From: Pyropia yezoensis
Lineage: Eukaryota; Rhodophyta; Bangiophyceae; Bangiales; Bangiaceae
Assembly (NCBI GenBank): GCA_009829735.1
Contig: CM020620.1
Coordinates: forward strand, 25,886,951 to 25,950,950
Reading direction: 5' to 3'
Length of the DNA: 64,000 nt
The notes under the pieces were generated by a model, which was not told the DNA's origin, ran no database searches, and saw only the letters and a list, made by a program, of their open reading frames with translations. Numbering within the stretch: position 1 is the stretch's first letter; each line of letters opens with the position of its first letter. A program made the position numbers and the translations under genes. This document shows, piece after piece, positions 42,701 through 51,522 of the stretch.

Positions 42701-44093
42701 GAAAGTTGCCGGCGCGTTTCCCAGCCCACACGGCAACCGCTTGCACTGGTAGGTGCCACAATGAAATCTAAAGGTAGCTTTATGCCTGTCCTCCGGGGCG
42801 ATGGGAATTTTTCAGTACCCCGGGTTACAGTCTAGGGCGGAGAAGATGTTTGCCTCCCCCAACGAGTCCAGACAGTCATCCATCCTCGGAAGAGGGTAAC
42901 TATCCTTCACCGGGCTCTCTTTGATCTTGCGATAGTCTTTACAGATCCGTGGGGTCCCACATGGTTTGGGGACTATCGCCACCGGATTCGCCCACTCGGC
43001 AATACAGGCCTCAATCCCTACCAGGGCCGCCATGCGAGCTACTTGCTCCTTCACGAGAGCCCTCGAACGGGGCCCTCCCGTATGCTGTTGTTGACGTGTA
43101 CGGGCCACTCCGGGCTTCAACTCGATCCGGTGCTCCGTGGCTTTCATGAGTCCCAATTGACAATCCCACAACTCGTGATATTGGTCGAAGGGGTGTTCAA
43201 CTTGAACCCGCAACTTGGGCGAAACATTCTCCATATCGAGAAAGGGTCGGGGAGGGGCCGCCGACTTGGCTTTGTGCCTCTCCGGCGCGGGCTTCGTGCA
43301 ACTAGCCGCACCCGCGCTGAGGGTGACCGCAACCACAGGTCTTTTATGTTGTTTGATATAGCCGGACTTCGCTCCCGACGTGAAGTACTCGGGTGAGGAA
43401 CTGAGGCTCGTCATCTGGACCTTCCGCGGGACTCCCGCTTTAGAGTCCATCGTGCCGAGGGCATCATGCACTGCGTGCTTTTCAGCAACACGGGGGTTAG
43501 GGTGCACGAGCCCATTCCCAGTGTAATTAGTTACAACATCCACGTGGGGCACCGAGTTGGGAGCCAACGTGACCTTTTGCGCTAAACGCAAAGTAGCAGT
43601 GAATCCTTCTGATGCCATACAAACAGGCTTCGACTGTCAGTCTGTCACAGGAGGCACGGACCTCCCTTTTCCAAGGATGGGGAGAGTCTCCCCGTTTCTC
43701 ACCTTTACCCAGTACTCAGGGCCACAAATCAAAGGCACTTGAGTCCCTACATAATGAGTGCCCAGAAACAGGGGCACTGACACATACTCGACTACACCAT
43801 AAGTCACGTCGACCTCATGGGAGCCTAGCATAGTTGGCAGGGTCACGACGCCAACAAAAGAAAGTGTTTCACTGTTGATGTCGATCACACAGTTGGCCTT
43901 GGACTTCCGATGTCGGAGTGCCTCCTCTTTGGGTATCAGCGACTTGGCTATTAAGGAAGAGCCGGAGCATGTATCAAGTACGATACAAGCACAACAAGGG
44001 CAGCATGGGGCTAGATGCCCCCGGCCTGCCTTTTGAAAGCTCTCTTCAGGTAGCACGGCGATGACCCGACGCGGGTTTAGGTTTTGAGGGAGT
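39752..44093 (-). pseudogene. pol: Pol remnant of D
   Basis: On the minus strand from 44093: protease with LDTCSGS (the catalytic DTG is DTC), then MASEGFTATLRLAQKV and the RT N-terminus to 42812, YLDDNLVF near 42630, RNase H and integrase fragments (41426-42277, 41181-41393, 40667-41179), and a chromodomain remnant YVFDKFVDHRWDGDT at 39839-40045. It has numerous stops and frameshifts and is interrupted by a solo LTR. It is not functional. Confidence 0.9.
40153..40621 (-). repeat. Solo family-A LTR inside D pol
   Basis: 469 bp, more similar to the A2 LTRs than to the D LTRs. It ends TGTAGCA (one change) and TGCCACA, and interrupts the integrase/chromodomain linker. The flanking pentamers TGCTC and AGCAG do not match as a duplication. 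It probably arose by recombination between the two LTRs of a younger element. Confidence 0.85.
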
Positions 44094-44098
44094 CCTAC
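44094..44098 (+). repeat. Target-site duplication of C, left copy
   Basis: CCTAC, repeated at 54918-54922. Confidence 0.95.
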
Positions 44099-44460
44099 TG
44101 TAGCAATATGGTTGTCCGTATTGTGACCCTAATATCAGGGGGGCTACTTCTAATCCTTAACATCAATTTGAGAGTCCGAGCTGGTCACGGTATCTGTAAG
44201 TTCCGTATGACCAGAGGGACTTGCATCTTGGGGTGGAGGGTAGTTAGTAGTGTCTCCGAGGGTTTATAACGAGGGGGCCGGTGGCGAATCCACCGCCGGC
44301 CAAGGTAGAACAACAAACCCCTCCCATTTGGGCTCCCATCTTGGTCCCGTGGCTTGCGCTCCAAGGACAGCAACCTTGGCCTCCCGGTGACGTCGGTGCC
44401 GATCCCCCTTGGTGAGTGTTCCCTGAGAGTGGACGTGCGACGGATTCCTATTGTGCTACA
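44099..44460 (+). repeat. 5' LTR of C
   Basis: TGTAGCAATATGG to TGTGCTACA, with the 7-bp terminal inverted repeat TGTAGCA/TGCTACA. Confidence 0.95.
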
Positions 44461-44461
44461 T

Positions 44462-44479
44462 TGGTGGAGCAGCAGGGGA
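44462..44479 (+). other. Primer-binding site of C
   Basis: TGGTGGAGCAGCAGGGGA, one base after the LTR, the same 18 bases as in A2. Confidence 0.8.
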
Positions 44480-44685
44480 CGGGTTTCCGTCACCCTTGTG
44501 GTGACGCCGTCTTCGGCCCTGGCACACGGATAGGGATCCGGTCCTTTTCTTGTACTCGTGGTGTTGCGACCTGATCGATTGTGTTGAGATTTTACCTGTG
44601 ACTGTGACATACTGTTACTCTCCCCAATCTACCCCCTCGCTCTCTTATTCGTGGTGATCGTTGCGTCGGTGGACTGATTGTGACT

Positions 44686-46869
44686 ATGTCTACCCAAGAG
44701 ACAGGGAGCGTTCAAGATGACGGATCGGCGTCGACGCCGACTCCGGAGGTGACTACGGGAACCGGGATCGGGAACCCGATCGATAACATTGAGACGCCAA
44801 TGCTTTCCGGTGCCGGATCGACGTTTGGCACGGCTCGGACGGCAGGAGGCGGGGGCCCGCCTCAACTGTCGTCGACCGACCTCACTCCGCCGCCTCCTTC
44901 ACCAGGGGATTCCCTGATGGCATCATTGGCCCGCATCGAGGCCCGGTTTTCCGGGCTCGACGCCGGTCAAGGTCGGACGGAGGACGCAATGGCCGTGTTG
45001 ATGTCAACACGGCACACGACGGGACCCCGTCGTGTTCCTCCCACACCGGTACGGTTCGAACCGGCCGGACTACTTTCGGAGTCCACCAGGGTCAATCCCG
45101 GGGTTGCTACTCCTGGACAACCCCCGGACACAATGGGGTATGGGTCCGACTCGTCGGCGGAGTTGGAACGGAGTCACACGGAGCGATACGCTCGGAGCAC
45201 CCGAAGCGGACTCCGCGGACACGACCCGGCGGATACGTACGCCGGGGGAGAGTCGGTTATTGGGGGAGGGGGTACCCTCTCGCAGTACCCCCACGACGAA
45301 GGAGGCCAGGCAACTCGGGTTCCCGAGGTGCCGACGCCTGAAGTACCATCTTCAGTGGTGGAAGCTATGACCGCGCAGGTAACTGCGAGCCTACTGAAGC
45401 GGATGGAGTCCGATGAGCTCGCTCATCAACTGGCTAAGCGACTGGATATCCAGGACGCTGACACGGAGATCGTCAACGAGGTCTTCCGGTCGGTTCTTAC
45501 TCCGGAACGTTATCGTTTGGAGGACCGCTCTACCACCGTATCGGAGTCGATGCGTAATACGTCGCATCGGGCGATCCGCTCTATGCAGACCCTTATGAAG
45601 GAAGTCCCTATGTTCGGGGGGCCGAACGGACGCCCGTTGGCAGTCATCGGCTTCTTGACTAGCTTCAAGGCAGCCGCAGACAAGGCGCTCGTTAACGAGG
45701 GGCTGGCCCTGGAGATCCTCCCGTTCTTTGTTGATGAACGGGTGCGAGGCATTCTTCGCCAGGCATCCCCGATGCCGGGAATGAGGGTCGCGGCCACCCC
45801 CATGGATTACCGTGGGATATTGAAGGAGCTGCTGAGCAGCTACCCCAGTGAGGACAAGTGCGAGGACCACTATCGGGCCCTTCGCACTGCCACCGCCCAG
45901 TCCTGGGAGGATGAGGAGATGTTTAGACGCCGGATCCAAGAGCTCGACTACGAGCTGGGGAAGCTCCTCGGAGAAGGGGAGCTACGGGCCATCCTGTTCG
46001 CAGGAGTACCCAACTACGTGCGGATATCCGCACGGGGCGCCAACACGGCACGGACGAACTTCAGTCGACTGATGCATATGTGCAAGTCCCTAGGGGACGC
46101 CTACCGGGTTCTACACCCGGAGTGTGCCTTGGCCCCGAAGCCCAAGGGTGAGGGAGGCAAGCCCAGTCTTACCCCGGTACCGAGGCAAGAGAAGGTGGAA
46201 CGTAAGGCCGCACCAGTACTGGTGGCGACCGAACGTACCCCTATTGGTGATGATGACCCTCTAGTCGACCAACAGGGCCACCTGTTGCTACCGGCGACGC
46301 CGGTGATTGATGAACATGGTACGGTAGCGTACATCGCCCCGGCTGGAACCCAGTTCCAGGTCAACGAAGGAACGGGACGGCGCGTCCCGTATGTGCGGAC
46401 TACGGGGTACTCCCCGGTGACGGGTAACCCTCACCAACCCTTGCCAACATGGGCGGTGCGCACGGAGGCACCTCCGCAGATTGCGGGCCGACCCAACCGG
46501 TTGGGGGAGTCCATGTTCCGGTTGACCCAAGGACCCAAGGCCTACCAGGGAGCAGGCACTCGGGCGCCCGAGGGAGGCAACCGTAGCTACGGGGCTACCC
46601 CGATGCGAACTCAAGGGGGGACCGGCACGTCCGGGTGTATGTTGTGTGGGGATCCCCAGCACTGGGTGTCTTCCTGCCCACTCATCCCCGAGGAGTCTCG
46701 GCGGGCAGCGGCGCAACGCAAGGCATCCACCGGGGGGTATCCCGCCCGAGCACCCGGACCCGCACCGGGTAGGCAGCCAGCTCCAGGTGGAGTACTGGCC
46801 GTCGAGGGGGCACCTCCTCAGCCGGATGTCCCGGCGGACAGCACCCTACCAAGGGCGGGAAACGAGTAA
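44686..46869 (+). CDS. gag: Gag polyprotein of C (727 aa)
   Basis: Starts MSTQETGSVQDDG at 44686, the first ATG of the frame. The N-terminal 230 residues are disordered and rich in Thr/Pro/Gly. The Gag domain follows (GFLTSFKAAADKALVNEG, EDKCEDHYRALRTATAQSW, LFAGVPNYVRISARG), then a linker and a CX2CX4HX4C zinc knuckle, CMLCGDPQHWVSSC, at about residue 650. It forms the particle and packages RNA. It ends NE-stop (TAA 46867-46869). The coding DNA is packed with perfect short inverted repeats; see 44992-45035. Confidence 0.92.
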   Translation: MSTQETGSVQDDGSASTPTPEVTTGTGIGNPIDNIETPMLSGAGSTFGTARTAGGGGPPQLSSTDLTPPPPSPGDSLMASLARIEARFSGLDAGQGRTEDAMAVLMSTRHTTGPRRVPPTPVRFEPAGLLSESTRVNPGVATPGQPPDTMGYGSDSSAELERSHTERYARSTRSGLRGHDPADTYAGGESVIGGGGTLSQYPHDEGGQATRVPEVPTPEVPSSVVEAMTAQVTASLLKRMESDELAHQLAKRLDIQDADTEIVNEVFRSVLTPERYRLEDRSTTVSESMRNTSHRAIRSMQTLMKEVPMFGGPNGRPLAVIGFLTSFKAAADKALVNEGLALEILPFFVDERVRGILRQASPMPGMRVAATPMDYRGILKELLSSYPSEDKCEDHYRALRTATAQSWEDEEMFRRRIQELDYELGKLLGEGELRAILFAGVPNYVRISARGANTARTNFSRLMHMCKSLGDAYRVLHPECALAPKPKGEGGKPSLTPVPRQEKVERKAAPVLVATERTPIGDDDPLVDQQGHLLLPATPVIDEHGTVAYIAPAGTQFQVNEGTGRRVPYVRTTGYSPVTGNPHQPLPTWAVRTEAPPQIAGRPNRLGESMFRLTQGPKAYQGAGTRAPEGGNRSYGATPMRTQGGTGTSGCMLCGDPQHWVSSCPLIPEESRRAAAQRKASTGGYPARAPGPAPGRQPAPGGVLAVEGAPPQPDVPADSTLPRAGNE
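44992..45035. repeat. Two adjacent 22-nt perfect hairpins within gag
   Basis: 44992-45013 has 10-bp arms GCCGTGTTGA/TCAACACGGC around TG. 45014-45035 has 10-bp arms ACACGACGGG/CCCGTCGTGT around AC. They are directly abutting and inside coding sequence. Confidence 0.9.
46857..46863 (+). promoter_or_regulatory. Predicted -1 frameshift site GGGAAAC (C)
   Basis: Phased G_GGA_AAC in the gag frame, one codon (GAG) before the TAA stop, as in A2. The pol frame is open from 46773, so a shift here reads straight into pol. A GC stem (CCGGGG 46882-46887 with CCCCGG 46914-46919) lies 18 bases downstream, further than usual. Confidence 0.7.
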
Positions 46870-49800
46870 GAGGAAGGATGACCGGGGGGCGCTGGGGTTA
46901 CCCAAGCAAACCACCCCGGAGTACCGCGGGGAGAGCCCCACGGAGAGCGCGGTTGAGCCGACGCCGCATCAACCCCCGGGTACACCTTCCGGCCCCGACG
47001 ACACGGCGTCAGGGGATTGATGACCAACCTCCAAGGTTGGGAGGAGAGGACGGGAAGCCCCGTCACGTTGAACCAGACAAGGGCCCTGTTCAGGATGCCC
47101 GAGCTACACCGGATATCGGTGTAGGACATGTGTTGTTTACCTTGGAGAACTTCAAGGTATCAGCCACACTGGGGGTTGACCCCCAGTCGACACGATCGTA
47201 CTACCCTGTACTGGACACAGGGGCTGGACCCAACCTTATCCGGAAGGATACCCTCCCGGACAAGTGGCTTCCACGAGTCAGAGTGACTCGGGGACCCACC
47301 ATCAAGGACGCGAATGGTCGACTCATTCGTATGACCGCAGCGATGTCGCTGCAGGTTACCATCGGGGATCTCACCACGGAAGTTGACTTCCTGGTATGTG
47401 AAACGCTATCGGTGCCCTGCATACCGGGGTGCACCTTCATCAACGTTCACGTTGATGCAATCCGGCCAGGCCGGAGGACCGTCGAGCTTCAAGAAGCCGA
47501 CGGGACGAAGCGAGGACACACGGCTATCGTCAGGGACCTGACGCTACAAGGAAGCCACGTTAACGTGGCTGAGGTGTACGCAAGCGTCGAGCCGAAGACA
47601 CTTCGGTTGGCCAAGCGAACTCGCTTTGAGCCGTTGTCAGAGACAGTCCTCCCGGTTAACTGCGACCTCGCAGGCATCTGCAGAGTCCAGTCCAACCTAC
47701 GGACGGACAAGCGCCATGGGTTGACCATGGCCAACGGTCTCATAGACCTCCCAGCAGGAGGGTCGTCCCTCCTAGTGATGGCGAACTACCGCCGTAAGGC
47801 AGTCACCCTCCCGAAGGGAACTATCCTCGGGATTGCCGAACTCTACGAAGGAGATATCCTTACCCCTGATAAGGAAGGTCAAGTGGAACCACTTGAAGTA
47901 CTGGCGGTCGCCGAGACCACCGAGCGACAGCAACCCGATGACGGGAAGCCTAACCCATCGGCGGCTCCGGCGGACCTGCCGCCAAAGGACCAAGAGGCCT
48001 TGAAGGCACTGGCCGAGGCTGACCTCGACCACCTTCCCCCTTCGGTAGCCGAAGGGGTACGACGGATGCTAAGAAAGCATGACGTTATGTGGACAGGCGG
48101 GGCCCTGGGGACCATTGGGGCAACCCAACATCGTATAGACCTGGTACCAGGCGCACGACCCGCCCGCTCACAACCGCACCGAGCGGGACCTTTGCAACGA
48201 GAGATCGTTGATGGAGAAGTGAAGAGGATGAGTGAAGCTAAGGTGATCCGACCTTCGATGTCGGAATGGGGTGCCCCAGTCGTTATTGTGCCGAAGAAGG
48301 ATCAAACCCCTCGGTTTTGCATCGATTATCGACGCCTCAACTTGGTTACCAAGAAGGACTCATACCCTTTACCAAGGATGGATGAATGCATCGACTCCCT
48401 GGGGGAGGCTACGGTGTTTACCACCATCGACTGCAATGCCGGATACTGGCAGATCCCGGTGGCGGACGAGGATATCCCCAAGACGGCATTCGTCTGTCAC
48501 AGTGGAGTGTACGAGTTCCTAAGGTTGCCCTTCGGATTGTCCAACGCCCCCGCTACATTCCAGCGGGCTATCGACATCATACTGTCGGGGGTGAAGTGGC
48601 GTAACTGCCTAGTGTACCTCGATGACGTCATCGTCTTCTCGCGTAACATGGATGACCATGTACAACATGTTGACGAGGTACTCACCCTCTTGAGGAACGC
48701 CGGGGTAACCCTGCGTCTGAAGAAGTGCGCCTTCTTCCAACAGACGGTCGAGTATCTGGGCCACCAGATAACCCCTGGTAAACTAGGGGTACTCGAAGCC
48801 AATACCCGGGCACTCCGGGATGCCCGGTTCCCTAACACCCAGACGCAGCTCAAGAGCTTCCTGGGAATGTGCAATGTATACCGACGGTTCGTCAAGGACT
48901 TCGCTCGGATAGCTAAACCGTTAACGGTTCTTACGAGCAGTACCTTACCCAAGGTACTCCAACCCCCTTCGCCTAGCGAAGAGGAGGCATTCGAGTCGCT
49001 GAAGCGAGCCCTACTAGCCCCACCCGTCCTTGCGTTACCGCATAGACGGGGTACCTTCGTCATCGATGTCGATGCGTGTGATACACAAGTGGGATGCACC
49101 CTGTTACAGGGAGAGACGTTGATAGGTACCGACAACGTTATCCCGGACCTACGTCCGGTAGGGCACTTCAGCCGGACACTCAACCCGGCTGAGCGGAACT
49201 ATAGTGCCACCGAGCGTGAATGCCTCGGAGTTATATGGGCAGTGCAACTGCTCCGTCCATACCTGGAGGGCTCCAGGTTCATCGTGAGGTCCGACCACGA
49301 ACCCCTACGATGGCTCCTCAACCTTGGTGACAAGGATTCCGATAGCCATGGGAGGCTAGCCCGATGGAGGCTGAAGATGGCCGAGCACGACTACCGCACG
49401 GTGTATAAGGCTGGGTCAACCCACCACCTCGGAGACGCGTTGTCTCGACTCGACACCCCGAGCGGGGATACCCGCCCGGTGGACGAGGACATCCCGGTAG
49501 TACCGGTGTGCATGGTGGGTAATGCTACCCAGGGTATGGCTGACCATACCATGGCACACCTTGCGTGCCCATTGACCCTCGCGGACTTCCGCGAGGCACA
49601 GGCCAACGACGATGACTGTAGACGTCATCGTGCTAACCTCCTGGCCGGTACGGCCGGCATCTTCTCCGAGAACGAAGACGGACTCATATACCGGCGGGCA
49701 CCCGCCGATGGACGACATCAAGTCGTGGTTCCCGTGTCCTTACGGCAAGCCGTCATGAAACGAGAACATGAGAACCCTACAGCCGGACACCCGGGGGGTT

Positions 49801-51044
49801 CACGTATGTTCGCAGCAATGCGAAGGTTCTTCTACTGGCCAGCAATGGCCGTCGACGTGGTCGACCACGTAAGGGGATGCCACCCCTGTGCACGTAACCG
49901 CATGAGTCTACATAGGCGGGCGTCTGCCATGAAGCTATTCCCACCTGATGGGCCCAACGAGCAAGTCGCTATCGACATACTCGGGCCACTTCCGATAACG
50001 GAAGAAGGGAACAGGTACATCCTGGTCATGTCTGACCGCTTCACTAAGCTGTCAAGAGCGGCAGCCATCCCGAATGATACGGCATACACGATCATGAACG
50101 CAGTGGTTGACCACTGGATCAGTGCATACGGAGTCATGAAGCAACTCCTCTCCGATAACGGGGCAAACCTTACGTCGGCATTCTGCACTAAGGTCCTGGG
50201 CATGTTCGGTATCGAACCACGTCGGGCATCCGACTACCACCCGCAGTCCAACGGGCAGGTGGAGCGGTTCAACCGCACCATCGTAAAGATGCTACAGTGC
50301 CACGTGGCCGAGCACACGAACACTTGGGACAGGCTTCTGTCCGTACTCACCCTGGCATACAATGCCAGGCCACATCGGAGCACAAACATTGCTCCGCTGG
50401 AGTGGGTCATGCCACTAGGCGTCGGTAACTTGACGCTGCCACCCGGCAGGTGCACTCGGTATGATACACCGAAGGGCCGACCCGCCGAACGCATCCACCT
50501 AGCTTGGTTGGCCAAGCTATCGTGGATGATTCCTAAGCTCAAGGGTGCCCTTGACAGAACACAACTTCGGTATAAGAAGAACTTCGACGCCCGACTACGG
50601 GTGCGCAACGCAACCCTGGTAACAGGTGACTGGGTCTATATCAGACACCAGAAGTTCCGAGGGAACAAGCTTATGCAACCGGTCAAGGGACCGTACCAGA
50701 TCCTCCACAGAGATGACCACTCTGTTATCTTACACTCCGATACGGAGATTCAACGCATCAGCATGAATGACGTCACACCTGCTCCGATGCCGGAACAGCC
50801 TCAGCCGGTACCGGCTGGGTTGCTACATGAAGCTCTTACAACCCACCGGTCAGATGACCCGGTGGGACCGGATGGGATTCCATACCAAGTAGAGAGCGTG
50901 GTCGGACACACCGACCCGGACCTACCAGGACCCTGGTACGTCAAGGTTATGTGGGTCGGATACGACTCACCCACCTGGGAACAGGCGGCAAATATACCCC
51001 GCCAACTCCTCATGCCGTACATGAGGCGACGATGCCTACTGTAA
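46863..51044 (+). CDS. pol: Pol polyprotein of C
   Basis: Entered by a -1 shift at 46863, or from the ATG at 46878 (1388 aa), 8 bases after the gag stop. Domains by residue from that ATG: protease LDTGAGPNLI at about 111; reverse transcriptase LVYLDDVIVF at about 579; RNase H VIDVDACDTQVG at about 725; integrase zinc domain with H...H and CHPCARN at 961-1010; core Asp in AIDILGP at about 1031, Asp in LSDNGANL at about 1091, Glu in GQVERFNR at about 1126; C-terminal chromodomain YQVESVVGH...VKVMWVGYDSPTWEQAANI at about 1335-1380. It is intact, so the element is probably capable of moving. Confidence 0.95.
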   Translation, partial: RVRGRMTGGRWGYPSKPPRSTAGRAPRRARLSRRRINPRVHLPAPTTRRQGIDDQPPRLGGEDGKPRHVEPDKGPVQDARATPDIGVGHVLFTLENFKVSATLGVDPQSTRSYYPVLDTGAGPNLIRKDTLPDKWLPRVRVTRGPTIKDANGRLIRMTAAMSLQVTIGDLTTEVDFLVCETLSVPCIPGCTFINVHVDAIRPGRRTVELQEADGTKRGHTAIVRDLTLQGSHVNVAEVYASVEPKTLRLAKRTRFEPLSETVLPVNCDLAGICRVQSNLRTDKRHGLTMANGLIDLPAGGSSLLVMANYRRKAVTLPKGTILGIAELYEGDILTPDKEGQVEPLEVLAVAETTERQQPDDGKPNPSAAPADLPPKDQEALKALAEADLDHLPPSVAEGVRRMLRKHDVMWTGGALGTIGATQHRIDLVPGARPARSQPHRAGPLQREIVDGEVKRMSEAKVIRPSMSEWGAPVVIVPKKDQTPRFCIDYRRLNLVTKKDSYPLPRMDECIDSLGEATVFTTIDCNAGYWQIPVADEDIPKTAFVCHSGVYEFLRLPFGLSNAPATFQRAIDIILSGVKWRNCLVYLDDVIVFSRNMDDHVQHVDEVLTLLRNAGVTLRLKKCAFFQQTVEYLGHQITPGKLGVLEANTRALRDARFPNTQTQLKSFLGMCNVYRRFVKDFARIAKPLTVLTSSTLPKVLQPPSPSEEEAFESLKRALLAPPVLALPHRRGTFVIDVDACDTQVGCTLLQGETLIGTDNVIPDLRPVGHFSRTLNPAERNYSATERECLGVIWAVQLLRPYLEGSRFIVRSDHEPLRWLLNLGDKDSDSHGRLARWRLKMAEHDYRTVYKAGSTHHLGDALSRLDTPSGDTRPVDEDIPVVPVCMVGNATQGMADHTMAHLACPLTLADFREAQANDDDCRRHRANLLAGTAGIFSENEDGLIYRRAPADGRHQVVVPVSLRQAVMKREHENPTAGHPGGSRMFAAMRRFFYWPAMAVDVVDHVRGCHPCARNRMSLHRRASAMKLFPPDGPNEQVAIDILGPLPITEEGNRYILVMSDRFTKLSRAAAIPNDTAYTIMNAVVDHWISAYGVMKQLLSDNGANLTSAFCTKVLGMFGIEPRRASDYHPQSNGQVERFNRTIVKMLQCHVAEHTNTWDRLLSVLTLAYNARPHRSTNIAPLEWVMPLGVGNLTLPPGRCTRYDTPKGRPAERIHLAWLAKLSWMIPKLKGALDRTQLRYKKNFDARLRVRNATLVTGDWVYIRHQKFRGNKLMQPVKGPYQILHRDDHSVILHSDTEIQRISMNDVTPAPMPEQPQPVPAGLLHEALTTHRSDDPVGPDGIPYQVESVVGHTDPDLPGPWYVKVMWVGYDSPTWEQAANIPRQLLMPYMRRRCLL

Positions 51045-51090
51045 CAACGCAACCGACACCGACTTCGGCTGTTGGGGGGTGAGGCTTATA

Positions 51091-51103
51091 CCTACTAAGT
51101 AGG
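51091..51103. repeat. Short palindrome after pol of C
   Basis: CCTACTAAGTAGG has 6-base arms around a single A. It lies 47 bp after the pol stop, just before the 24-bp repeat array. Confidence 0.7.
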
Positions 51104-51122
51104 GTGTGACGTGGTTACGACA

Positions 51123-51218
51123 GACTTAGGTTTCTAAGTCAAATCAGATTTAGGTTTCTAAGTCGAACCAAGCTTAGGTAACTAAGTAAAGCTAAGCTTA
51201 GGTAACTAAGTAAAACCT
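51123..51218. repeat. Four 24-bp hairpin repeats between convergent ORFs of C
   Basis: Exactly phased units at 51123, 51147, 51171 and 51195. Each has a CTTAG/TTTAG arm, a 4-base loop (GTTT or GTAA) and a CTAAG arm. The AT-rich array lies between the pol and antisense stops and could terminate or process both transcripts. Confidence 0.85.
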
Positions 51219-51522
51219 GAACCTTAATAAGTTAACTTAAAGGTAAAGGCTAACTCCGATAATATCGAAGTAACTAGGGAGCTTACACGGGAGGATGACC
51301 TCCCCAAGCCAAGACACCAAGTGAGGGAGGATGACCTCCCCAAGCATGAACCTACCGGAAGAAGTTGGACGGGAGGCAAGGCACCACTGAGCCAGAAGGG
51401 GTACTCCCCAGGGCAGCAAACAGAGGCAAGCAATGCCCCCAACGGGGATGAGTTTATACTCACTACTACCCGGCTACCATAAGGGTTGCCGGGGCCCTCT
51501 CCCGCACAAACAATAGCACTCC
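51219..51522. other. Remaining convergent 3' region of C
   Basis: About 300 bp to the antisense stop, with a repeated motif GAGGATGACCTCCCCAAGC (about 51291 and 51327). No gene is seen. Confidence 0.45.
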
